The position numbers and the translations under genes are program-made. From Pelodera strongyloides (Eukaryota > Nematoda > Chromadorea > Rhabditida > Rhabditidae), in the NCBI GenBank assembly GCA_036852015.1, contig JAANDG010000106.1:1-64000 (forward strand): a DNA stretch of 64,000 bases, in the 5' to 3' direction. Positions 10,601 to 20,000 of this stretch are shown here, piece by piece. Below the pieces are notes generated by a model. The model was not told the DNA's origin, did no database searches, and saw nothing but the letters and a program-made list of their open reading frames with translations. Positions within the stretch are counted from its first letter, which is position 1; every line of letters starts with the position of its first letter.

Positions 10601-13600
10601 ATAATAATCAATCGATAATGTGATTGCAGGTGATTCCCACGTCGATAATCACTCTGGTGGCCATCACCGGATTCTTCACACCCACTTCGTCTTCGTCGGA
10701 AAGGGACGAGAAGTTATACTTAGGTATGTAGTTTGTTTGTTTGTTAGTTTGTTTGATGTGTAAACTTTCTAATTCGTAATTTCTAGTATCCTGCGTAAAT
10801 TAGGTGTCTGTTGTAAATACCGGCCACTTGAAATACATCGAGTACTCCAGCAAACTTATGCAGCTTATCCAAATGAATAGAATAAAAAACCGAGCTAAAT
10901 TCGAGCAACTTAGCATACATACGTAAGAATTCCACGATGCGTCCACTATCCGTTTCAAAAACCGGCCGGTATTTCGCTTTACACGGATTTCAATATTTCT
11001 TAGAAATGCATAACAATAATATGGTTGGTTGGTAGCCAATAGAGAAACAAAACATAAACGAGCATGCAAGGTAAAAGGTAGAATAAGTAGAATAAAACTA
11101 ATGCGGACCAACAGAAACCCTAAGATACGGCGCTTCACAACCACGTATACTGACGAGGGACCAAACGACACTGTAGTGTAATTACAAACAAAATGCATAA
11201 CATCAAGTATCATTGTTATGACCCTACTGCCTTGCACAGTATTTTTTGAAAGTTTTCGGATATTACAGTAATAATTATTTTGATGGATTTGGATTAATTT
11301 ACTGAATTTCCAGGTATCAACACCCTCCTAACAATGTCAATTATGATGTTAATGGTGTGCAATCAAATGCCCTCTACTTCTACTTACGTGCCACTTATGA
11401 GTGAGTATTGGATTAAAAGATAAAAGATAAAAGATAAAGTGCACCCCGTTTATCAACCGAAATCTCCGCAGAAACGGTGCAGGGGGGTCTTGCAGAGCAA
11501 GGCTGCATGCCCGAGTATTCGATTGTCTTTCTTTATTACATACCATAATATACTACATTATATACTACATATTATCTTTTATTTGAACTCTGGTTAGACG
11601 TACGTACGCTGCACGTGTAGAGTAACCCTAACTAACAAAAAATCAGTGTTCTTCAATGGTGTTCTTCAATGGTGGGGTAGTGTTCTTCTATAGAGGGGTA
11701 GTGTTCTTCAATGGCGGGTTTTTTTTTTGGTGTGTTTTGGACAAAACACGTGTTTTTTTCGTGTTTCCGTTTTCCTGTGTGGTACTATACGTATGCGGTA
11801 CGCTGCACGCGTAGAGTAACCCTATCTAACAAAAAATTCGTTTGATAACAACTGATGGTGTCTGTTTGGCTCATTGCCAGTAGAATAGAGAACCCAATAA
11901 TTGTGTTGATTAGTTCGAAAGCCATTGCAAACTGTAGACTGTAGGGTAGGCAACAAAAAGAGAACCAACAAAAACGCAGAAGTGCCACCAAATAAATGTC
12001 GATTAGATATGTTCATGTTGAAACGTATTTTGCTCCCTTTCTCATTGCTTCAAACACCTCAAACCCCCGTTGGCTTTTACCTTTTCGTAAGATATTTGTA
12101 ATTTTCAGGTTGGTACTATATGGGTATCATTTTTGTGATAGTCATCGGAACACTGTTGGCAACCATTGTGTTAGGTACCATTTTCATGCACTATTTATAT
12201 ATTTACTTTGTGAATAATAATGATTTTAATAATTTTAATCGAATTTCTATTTTTTTCTACAATTTTTTTTACAATTATTTTAAGCAGTTTATTACTTTTT
12301 TATAAATTCAATTTTCAGCAATCCACGGTCAAAAACACTACTTGCATCCAATATCGTCTCGGATACGACGTATGGTCTACAATAAATTTGTCACCACACT
12401 TATTTTGGAGGTAGTATTTTTCTTATTTATTTTCACTTGTAATCCATTATTTTGTGTAATATTATATTTTATAAAAAAGTTCCCAGTTTCCTGCTTTTTA
12501 TTTTTATATATTCCATATTTATTTTGGGAGTGATTTTTCCTAACTATGAGCAGCAAGCCAAGATAGCACAAGAAAACGAAATAATTGCTGAAACCACACA
12601 AAAACCGTCGTTGGCCGGTCACCAAATGAACCATCCTGTGACTGGTTCTTGAATGGCTAGTGACCATCTGGTGACCAGTTGATGACGGTTTTCGATGAAA
12701 GTTGGTCACGAAGAGGTCATCAAATGGGCTGTCCCACGAAAAAAACCAGCGAACCGTCACAATTAGGTTCACCCATTTCCTATGAGGTAATATTAAATAA
12801 GATATTTATTATATGTAATATTAAAATGAAATTAATTTTAGCCTCCAGCTTCGCTCCTGGACCTGTGGACAGAATTCGGAATAATAGACATTCAAAGGTT
12901 ATCGATGGAGAATATGGACCCTTTATTATTAAAGAGATTGGATCCTATTTCGGTTGGTCACCTTTCAGTTTATTTTATTTATAAAAAAAGTTTTACCAAA
13001 GTTTCTTCCGTATCTAGATCCTAGAATCTGAATCTTGTCTTCAACATATATCATGGAAATGTATCATATGGAACAGACATCGGATATAGTTCATAGCTCA
13101 GCGTCTTTAGTTAGCGCTGGTTTTGGATATATTTAGTTAGTACCTTTTAGTAGCATGTCTGTTCTTGTCATGGTTATGTCATAGTGATGTTGACATGGTA
13201 GATAGCAATCCTATATTTGTGCTACAATACCTTGTGATTCAAAGTATAGACTTGTCAAACTGTTGAAAGGTTGATAGTATCTTCTCGTATTCTATAGGAA
13301 GAAGTGGAAAAAACGCCTTCACAAACGCCAAGAAACACAAATTTCTTTCAAAATTTACGAAAGAAAATGGTAAAGTATTGAGTGTGAAAATGAAACTAAT
13401 TATATACAATAATCAATCACCAATAATCAAAAACAAACTCTAACCCCGTTCCATTCTTACCACAATAAGTTATTATAACACTTCGTTTGTGAATTTATTA
13501 ACATTTCAAAATTTCAATCCCTTCTTGTTTTAATTCCTTTTCACTTTTTGATAATGTTTGTGCACTTTGTTATGATCAGCAACAGTTATGTTCACATGAG

Positions 13601-14524
13601 ATGAATATTTTCGGTGGTACCACAAGCTCCCACAGTTCCCAAGCATTTCGAAGACATAAGTAAATGTATCATTTAGCAATTACCGCCTCGGCCGAACGTA
13701 TTCTTTTCGTCGATTTCTTCAGAAGTTACCGATGCAAAAGGATTTCATTATGAAAGGTTAGATTAGAGTTTTAAACTTACGCGTTGCGCCGCCGCAAAAA
13801 AGGCGCGCAACGTCATAAGCGCGCGAACACGATGCACCAGGGAAAACTTTGTTTATGTCTGTGGCGCTCTTCTCGCGCTCGAGTTTTCCTATAATTATAA
13901 TGCGGCTATGGTCTTTGTACAAGACTTTGTTCCGACCATTTTTTGTTGTTGCTGTATATGAACTTGAGCACACACGGGTCCAGTTAGGGATTGCTGGCCA
14001 TGCATCGAATATCACCTATCACTTCTCAATTGTTTTAAACCTAAACTAAGTATTTTGTTCATTATTTCAGGAGGCTAGCTTCAATCACCAGGCAATACAC
14101 CCAACATATGCGACAAAAAGAGCGAGAGAGGGCGAAATATCGGGGAATAATTGGAGGACGAGAGGTGAAAAGACAGAAGATGATGCGCAGGTTGGCTGTT
14201 TCCACGGTTACGGTATTCTTGAATTTCAGATGGGGTTACCCTGAGCTGAGCCGTCAACTTTACATAAGTTTTAAGCCTCAATTCCAAGATGGCGCCCTGG
14301 ATTCGAACTCTCGTTGCTTGTGCCAGAGACAAGGGTGCTAGCCACTTGGCCACGTTATTATATATTATTTCAGATGTGCCCTCGAGTGGGAATATCTGGC
14401 CAACGTGCTGGATCGAATGCTGCTCACTTTCTTCTGTTCCATCACCTGTGTTTTCTTCATTTTGTTGGTTTGGTTCGAGAATTTTTTTCAACCACACGGA
14501 GAATATTCAATTGCACGAGAATAA
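1612..14524 (+). CDS. nicotinic acetylcholine receptor-like (Cys-loop) channel subunit, alpha-type, 19 exons, 5' exon missing
   Basis: Exons: 1612-1725, 2075-2137, 4002-4046, 7840-7949, 8856-8991, 9271-9365, 9764-9836, 10088-10177, 10630-10723, 11314-11400, 12109-12174, 12319-12410, 12551-12637, 12679-12786, 12842-12952, 13298-13369, 13677-13756, 14071-14190, 14374-14524. They sum to 1794 bases, 597 codons plus TAA, with all phases matching. Seen: an extracellular domain with WIPDTYLYN; a Cys-loop with 13 residues between its cysteines and FPYD inside; loop C with vicinal cysteines (FYKCCEKPW), the alpha-subunit mark; then RRKPLYY and TM1. A DEKLYLG linker precedes TM2, which suggests cation selectivity. 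TM2 ends MPSTSTYVP; TM3, a long cytoplasmic loop and TM4 (DRMLLTFF...) follow. The signal-peptide exon was not found. Exons 12551-12637 and 12679-12786 assume a 41-base intron and are the least certain. Introns hold most of the transposons in this part of the window. The exact paralogue is not assigned. Confidence 0.9.
2624..2905 (-). pseudogene. Tc1/mariner transposase C-terminal relic
   Basis: Minus-strand codons around 2820-2890 spell AWSFPACSPDANPFETH, matching the conserved end of Tc1/mariner transposases (usually SPDLNPIEN). Sequence further on, LRTKAHFFDGR, fits the following helix loosely. No catalytic domain precedes it; it is a fragment left in the composite element. Confidence 0.6.
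3023..3057. repeat. 35-base perfect inverted repeat, left copy (right copy 3447-3481)
   Basis: The 35 bases at 3023-3057 recur perfectly inverted at 3447-3481, inside the Tc1-like element. A 17-base direct repeat (AACTTTCTTGAGAGGAA) also flanks the right copy at about 3430 and 3482. Together they show a local fold-back rearrangement. Confidence 0.8.
3080..3440 (-). pseudogene. fragment of a CR1/Jockey-type retrotransposon polyprotein (linker before reverse transcriptase)
   Basis: Minus-strand translation gives RHIENLIRQKERLFTLVNRS, then a lysine-rich helical stretch with KLKRESEKYY-like spacing, YKYISSG, and HVSDKDRANALVHYF. This order (basic linker, 'DK..A..f..yF') is typical of the segment between the endonuclease and reverse transcriptase of CR1/Jockey-type elements. 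It is captured inside the Tc1-like element and has neither the endonuclease nor the reverse transcriptase. Confidence 0.6.
4464..4532 (+). ncRNA. HDV-like self-cleaving ribozyme at the 5' end of the RTE element
   Basis: The first bases of the element fit the double-pseudoknot layout in the right order. P1 is CCCCTAC (4464-4470) with GTAGGGG (4498-4504). P2 is GCTCAT (4479-4484) with ATGAGC (4527-4532). P3 is GGT (4485-4487) with ACC (4495-4497), closing the loop TCAACGC. P1.1 is possible between CA in that loop and TG at 4505-4506. P4 is CGG/CCG at 4510-4512 and 4519-4521. The P4-to-P2 joiner is GCGAA, placing the expected catalytic C at 4523. Cleavage before 4464 would fall exactly on the target-duplication boundary. 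Such ribozymes are known at the 5' ends of RTE/R2-type elements; activity here is inferred from the fold only. Confidence 0.75.
4594..7433 (+). pseudogene. RTE endonuclease/reverse transcriptase, frameshifted
   Basis: The coding frame is broken several times. The endonuclease starts at 4594 (MSKSNQQ...), with FNARTL and AIQETR as endonuclease motifs, and its frame is lost near 4915 and again near 5085. The frame resumes through GDFNASIG, LDYVL and SDHRLV (5100-5400). The reverse transcriptase reads openly from 5221 to about 6405, including NYRPIAL and the aromatic-D box VDFKK, where a few bases are missing. The frame resumes at about 6405 with GVKQGD and FADD (about 6670-6690), shifts again near 6890, and again near 7145. 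The C-terminal part has RWAGHVIRRND and GRPPTRW, typical of RTE. The copy cannot make a whole enzyme. Confidence 0.9.
8144..8652. mobile_element. foldback element with about 235-250 base arms and TTAA ends
   Basis: The left arm (8144 to about 8378) and right arm (about 8424 to 8652) are inverted copies with scattered mismatches and indels. The tips read TTAAAGGGATAGGTTCATCT. TTAA is at both edges. The tip resembles that of the element at 4090-7544 (AAAGGGAYAGG). No open frame is present. It lies in a channel-gene intron and touches the next element on its right. Confidence 0.85.
8649..8830. mobile_element. small TTAA inverted-repeat element (CCGGCCGG family), copy 1
   Basis: The tips read TTAAAGCGGAATACC and, inverted, GGCCGGTATTTCCCTTTAA. 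The family signature is ACCGGCCGGTTTTTGAAACG with an AT-rich core containing TTTATGC and GCTCGAT motifs. This copy shares its left TTAA with the foldback element before it. Non-coding, about 180 bp. Confidence 0.85.
9001..9156. mobile_element. CCGGCCGG-family TTAA element, copy 2
   Basis: TTAAAGCGAAATACCGGCC at the left and its degraded inverse at the right end in TTAA. It lies a few bases downstream of a channel-gene splice donor (8992). Confidence 0.85.
10813..10981. mobile_element. CCGGCCGG-family element, copy 3 (left end degraded)
   Basis: The right end keeps AAAAACCGGCCGGTATTTCG. The left end is reduced to taaataccggccacttgaaa. The TTAA ends are no longer intact. Confidence 0.8.
11452..11478. 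repeat. short dispersed repeat shared with 28493-28518
   Basis: The string tcaaccgaa(a)tc(t)ccgcagaaacggtgca occurs here and at about 28493-28518, each in an intron. It is probably a piece of an unrecognised dispersed element. Confidence 0.4.
12607..12686. repeat. imperfect hairpin spanning the predicted 41-base channel intron
   Basis: CCGTCGTTGGCCGGTCACC at about 12605-12623 pairs imperfectly with ggtgaccagttgatgacgg at about 12668-12688. The hairpin covers the two exon edges and the tiny predicted intron 12638-12678. The flanking codons on both sides encode GHQM, suggesting a local duplication. Confidence 0.5.
14205..14345 (-). repeat. tRNA-derived SINE-like sequence
   Basis: On the minus strand an A-box-like TGGCCAAGTGG is followed about 35 bases later by a B-box-like AGTTCGAATCC, the internal RNA polymerase III promoter pattern of a tRNA. 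The T stem and acceptor stem do not pair well, so it is not a functional tRNA. An unrelated tail of about 75 bases follows the tRNA-like head, as in SINEs. It sits in the last channel intron. Confidence 0.5.
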
Positions 14525-14531
14525 TTGAGAC

Positions 14532-14537
14532 AATAAA
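14532..14537 (+). terminator. polyadenylation signal of the channel gene
   Basis: AATAAA lies 7 bases after the TAA stop of the channel gene (14522-14524), with no other canonical signal nearby. This implies a very short 3' UTR. Confidence 0.6.
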
Positions 14538-14904
14538 GGTTTAAACGGGTCATCGGTGTTTATTGGTGTAGGTCAATGACTGTGAAATAAAAATTATTAC
14601 AGCACAGTTATATTTACCGTTATCAGAGAGATACGCACACGAAAACAAAAATGGGCCTACCACAGGAAATCAAGCTACCGTAATCATGCGTTACAATGTG
14701 CAGTCGTTTACGCTAGTTTTTATTATTCCAACTCTCGACCCCTCATAACAGACAAAACAATGGTACGCACCGACAAAACATTTTTTTACGGGAAAACGGT
14801 TTGGTAAAACATTGATAGATGATTGGGGCACACATTTATTGACACATATTGACAATAATAACAATATTCCAAATGTATAACGTCAAATCGCATTGCGAAT
14901 AATA

Positions 14905-14996
14905 TCTGTCATCTGTTTGCGTTTATATGTTCGTTTTAATTTTCATCCTCGGATGCACACCTTCTAGTGTATTTAATAAATAAATAAATAAATACA
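14905..14996 (+). repeat. non-LTR retroelement 3' tail, (AATA)n-ended, copy 1
   Basis: About 85 bases shared with 17298-17387: a stretch with TTTATATGTTCGTTTT, then GATGCACACCTT, GTGTATTTAATAAATA, then repeated AAAT units. A unique body ending in a short tandem tail indicates a 5'-truncated non-LTR insertion on the plus strand. Confidence 0.6.
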
Positions 14997-15418
14997 TTGA
15001 TTTTCCTGCTTTTTTTTTGCTTTTTATTTCGAAATGCCATGATAGAATTCTGATTATATAGGCAATTTGCGTCCTACCGAGATCCAGAATTAGAATTTTG
15101 AATCATTGTCGTCTGAGACACATAAGAAGTATCACAAGAACGAGAGAAAGAAAGAGAAAGACAGCAAATACGAAATACAAACATTGGACGGAGGAAAAGC
15201 TGCGCGCAATGAGACTTCATCATGCAATGAATCAATTTCAATCCAACAATTTTGTTCGAATCAATATATTTTATATATTTTTAGTTTATTCTACCTTCAC
15301 TTACGTATCTATCCATTATATTTTTCAGTGAGCAACTGCATAACTTATTCAACCTCTAACCTCGCTCGCAGCACTCTAAAACTAAAACAAAAGAGGAAGA
15401 GAGCCATAGAGAGAGGTA

Positions 15419-15485
15419 TAAAGGGAGAGAGAGAGAGAGTGAAAGAGAGTCAGAGAGAGAGAGAGAGAGAGAAAGTAAGAGAGAG
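15419..15485 (+). repeat. GA-rich microsatellite
   Basis: Interrupted (GA)n tract. It makes a charged, low-complexity open frame that is not taken as coding. Confidence 0.85.
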
Positions 15486-15785
15486 GGATAGAGGGCTTCT
15501 CAACTATGACTATGTTATATGTATGTTGTAAGTATTTCTGTTTGTTAGTTTACTTTGTCTGTTTATCTGACTACTCTAACTCTAGTGCCGCTCAGTCACC
15601 AGAAAAAAGTTAGAACAACGAAGTAAAAAAGAAAGGCTGGAGTACATACACACTTTCCATGCACAAACAATTGCATACTAGAGATTAAGAAAGAGAATTT
15701 TTGGTGAACTATTCAAGAGGAAACTGCATTTCAGCCAATCTTGACTTACTTCATAGGTTCTTTTAAACATACTCTATCTTGCCGC

Positions 15786-15981
15786 TAAAGCGAAATAGCG
15801 GCCGATTTTTGAAACATATCGAGTAAGTAGGCCAGCATTCTTATGCAGTTCATGCAAACGAACATAAATTAGAATAAAAAATCGAGCTAAATTCGAGAAA
15901 ATTTGAAAAAAATCGAATTAAATTCGAGAGAATTCAGTTGTCCGTGATGCGTTTCAAAAACCGGCCGATATTTTGCTTTAA
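15786..15981. mobile_element. CCGGCCGG-family TTAA element, copy 4
   Basis: Starts TAAAGCGAAATAGCGGCCG and ends in the inverse with CTTTAA. The AT-rich core contains a tandem duplication of the motif AAATTCGAG. Confidence 0.85.
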
Positions 15982-16576
15982 TGATATTTTTTGGAACTGG
16001 GTAATTCTTATTGTCGTCCTTGTTGCTCTTAGATGAACCATTGTCAGCATGTTTGCATTTTAGAGTATATGCACATTTTTCTCAGATCTTACCGATTTTG
16101 AGGTTTTTTACGGATAACTGAAGCTGTAACTATCATGACATTGGATTAGAATCTTTGTTTAAGTTGTTATTGCGTAGCTTCCAACAAAAAAACGGCATAT
16201 GAGGCCATATTCACCACTCCGATTCCCTCGGGGAAATATTCCCTGGGGACAGAAAATGGCATTCTAATTATTCTAATATGAGCCACGGAGAGAAAAAGAC
16301 GGAATAAGGTTACACAAAGTCGATATGCTATCAATTGGGTGAGGTATCACTTGAACGATCAACTTTTGAATAGTTTATGAAATAAACCTGAAGCCAAGGA
16401 TTATGATTCATAATATAAAAACTTCCATCTTCTCCCTTCTGAACATTATGTTCTCAACAGTTCCAATTTCCTAAAGTTCGCGCACGTGGCGCGCGAGAGT
16501 CTTTTTCTATTTGTCCTCAGCTTTATCCAGGAATCTGCAGCATTTTCCCCTTTTTATTTCTCGATGTCTTGTATTT

Positions 16577-16722
16577 TCTCTCTCTCTCTCCCTCTCTCTC
16601 TCTCGCTCTCTCTCTCACTCTCTATCTCCCTCTCTCGCTCTCTCTCTCTCCCTCTCTCTCTCTCTCGCTCTCTCTCTCACTCTCTATCTCCCTCTCCCGC
16701 TCTCTCTCTCTCTCCCTCTCTC
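16577..16722 (+). repeat. TC microsatellite
   Basis: Imperfect (CT)n of about 145 bases, with a roughly 65-base internal duplication marked by repeated 'ctcactctctatctccctctc'. It is upstream of the first Fe65-like exon. Confidence 0.9.
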
Positions 16723-17029
16723 TGGGACTTAAGACTAATGAAACGCGCAAAAAAGTGAAGGGTCTCGGACCCATTGTTTCCGCAGTCTCTTCTTGACACT
16801 AGCACAATGATATATTCTCATGTTTCAGATAAATTTCCTCTTTTGGAGTTTGTAGTGTTCTTGTATAATTAGGCATAACATGTATTTTAAATCGGTGTTT
16901 TCGTGAATACTCTGGATCACCTGTTCATAAGAAGTTACAAGATACAGAAAATATTTCGATTTTTTGCATAGCCGTCAGAGGTTGTTCGATTTCGCAGAGT
17001 ATAACGTTCTAAATTAGACTCACAGTCAG

Positions 17030-20000
17030 ATGGTGGAAAACACGGCAGTTACATTGGCAGACGCCCAGTACAGAGGAGGTTCGACAGCCGAGAGGAGAAG
17101 TTGTGAGTTGTATAATAATAAATTATTAATGAACAGTAAGCAGAGGTACTGTATTAGTACAGTAATAGCATGAAGGCAGTACTGCAGCAGCTACACTCAC
17201 GGTCAGTAGTATTACTGTAGCGTACAGATTCTTTCCCTATTTGTATGCGGAGAGATAGGCTACATTTCTTATCGGTGGAATGTTTTGCCTGTCTGTGGTG
17301 GTATCTGTTTGTGTTTATATGTTCGTTTTTAGTTTTCATCCTGGGATGCACACCTTTTTGTGTATTTAATAAATAAATAAATATACGACCCAAAAACTTG
17401 TGTCATTGTCTTACTGTCTTTAGCTACAATTAAAGGATTTTATCAATAAAACCATCCCATTCTAGCATCTCATCAGGAGAGATCCCGCCACGAAGCATCT
17501 AGACAAGAATCCTCCAGACATGAATCTTCCCGGGTTGAGCGAGTATTTGTGGAGAGCGCCAGAAGGTATTACTTTATTTTTCGTCCGTAAACGTCCAGTC
17601 CGGGCGCTGCCCCAGAATGAATTTCAAAGTTTATGATGAAGTTTGCAAATGGAGCTCCGCAGATACGTTTCACAAGAAGCATTTAAAACAGAACAACAGC
17701 GACGAAGTTAGTGCATGTTCGACCATGACAGAGTGACCATTTAAAAATTAAAATTTGCCTATGACATGTTCCGCAGAGGTTCCAGATGACAAAATGCTCG
17801 ACGTCTTCGGGCTAGGGCCATTTCCTAACGTCTGAGTCTAGTCAACAGTAGTACAATGCACACATATCACAGATACAACGTAAAATTTATATTAAAATAT
17901 ATGCAGAATATTATTTTAGAAGACGCGGTAGTGAAGGAAGTGATACAGCTGCTATCGACTTCGTGTACGACGACCGAACGGTACGTTTTCATGTTAAGTT
18001 ATAGTTTACCGAAGAATCCACTCCATTTCTATTATTTTTTACGGATTTCTGAGACTCATAATATTAATACACAGTAGGAATTATAATGATCTACCGTAGG
18101 AAGTAGGAAGTATTACCTCATCTCAAAAAATTGGATCTTGTCCAACTCCAGTTTATTGTTTCTCGCACCTCCTCAGTTTTTTTCTGAAACTTTTCTTATA
18201 CTTTTCTTATACACGCCTAAAATGGACGCAAACATTTTCGACCCACAGAGATGTTGAATATTTGTGTTTTGTACATCACATACCCAGCCCCAGACGATTC
18301 TTTAAAAACCAGCCCTTATGAAATGTCTGTGTGTCCCGGGACCATCCCTTCCATGTCCATATTTGCATTACACGCAAAGTCGATCATTTCTCTCCATTTT
18401 ATTATTATTGACTGGTGACGTGCCGCGACGCCGTTGCGCGCGCTATTGTCGATTTTTTGTGCGTAAATATATGCTCTAAGCCCATATACAACCCATTCTA
18501 TTGAAAATTACCTTTTGCCTATTTCTATTCAGTGCGAAAGCTCTGCAGAGCTTAGTCCATTTGCCACCTAAACTGGAATCAGAAGGAGCTGTGTCCTTCT
18601 TACTAAACATATCGTATTCCGAAGGCAGCTCTTACAAGCTATTCTTGAGACAGTGAACCATCATATATTCTTGCTCACTGTTCGGCTCTGTCGATAATCT
18701 GGAACCTTTCTAATAATATTTTAATATTTATTATTTAACTTATTCTACTATCACGTCGTGCCCAGCTATTACAAGCTCCAGTATTCAAAGGACAAAATTT
18801 GCGAGGTTGATTTCTAAACCCCAACAATGTACCGTAGTGAGAAACTGCATAATCCAAATTTGGACTGGGACGATGAAGTTATTTACGAAGTAGTCGAGGA
18901 AATACAAGAAAGGAGAGAATATGAAGAATACGAATATGAACCGGTGAGTTAATTTTCTAGGGAGAAGTCCCGTCGATGTCCCTTGATGTCAAGGCTACCA
19001 GAGATATCAGATTGTCTGTGTGTCCTGCCACTTCGTTGTGCGGCACATGTGCCGCGCAACGAGGTGGCAAGTAAATGTTTCCCGTGACATAATCATGTAC
19101 GATTTCGTAAATTGTGTAATACTGTGTCATCACTGCGAAGAAATCTTGTCATTTTCTAAATGTACATAACCAAATTAGAGAATATGTAAATACAAACCGT
19201 TCCATTATCTTTTATAGTGGTTTCAAAACGAGTTCCAAAGAAATGTTTGTTCAAAACTGACTCTATTCTGTTTTCATCAGTTGCAGACCGTGCAGGTAAC
19301 AATTAGATGTCTTATTGCGACGTTTGGCTATGGATATAATTCATTCTCTCTCTCCCTTTCATTTCTCTCTCTCTCTCCCTTCTCTTTCTCTTTCTCTGTA
19401 TCTCTCTCTTTCTCTGATTTCTCCTCTCACACCTGCTCTCTCACAGGAGCAGTTTCCCATCATTTCCGCCTCTGGCAAAATGTGTAAACCGAATCATTTC
19501 GTAGTTTATAGCCTTTTCACTTTTCACCCCTCAAACTGACCAATCAGCTGTTTGACAGAACACCAATCACTTTAGTTATTGATTATTGTCCAATATTTTG
19601 GTACCTGCGCGTACTGTAATTTACCAATCATAGTACTGTAAAAACTTCATATACATCACTGCTTGTTGTATTTCATTCGTACAAACTCGATCATTTCTAT
19701 TTACGTCAAATTTCTGTTTCGATTCAATTTCCTTACTCTAATCTTTAGAGAAAAACCCTTTTCTTCCACAATGTCCTTTGTTGAAATGTTTTTAAGGGAC
19801 AGAAATCCGTGTACACTAATTGAATTTCTGTCTCGGAAAGCGTAGAGATTTGCTTCAAAATTGAATGTTTTTGGTGGAAAATTTAAATCACAAATTTTCT
19901 TTCTTCCTCCTTTGTTTACGTCTTCAGTGAATGGTTAGTTCCATAAGTTTTTTAACATAAAATATTTTACGGAGTAAAATAAAAATTTCGAATAAAAATG

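Larger units (their letters stand above)
14525..17029. other. spacer between the channel gene and the Fe65-like gene
   Basis: No coding exon is supported. It holds a LINE-like 3' tail (14905-14996), a GA microsatellite (about 15419-15485), a CCGGCCGG-family element (15786-15981) and a TC microsatellite (16577-16722). The Fe65-like promoter and any non-coding first exon should lie in the right part; the AG at 17024-17025, just before the start codon, could be a cis or trans acceptor. Confidence 0.5.

Noticed and set aside
14285..14350. Functional tRNA gene on the minus strand
   Set aside because: A- and B-box motifs are present but the T stem and acceptor stem do not pair, so it is called a SINE-like relic.
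15098..15531. Charged coding exon upstream of the Fe65-like start
   Set aside because: The frame is carried by a GA microsatellite and lacks convincing splice sites; the Fe65-like gene is complete and in frame from 17030.
16486..16796. Leucine/serine-rich (LSLSLS) open frames here and at 19281, 24916 and 29462
   Set aside because: They are translations of CT microsatellites.
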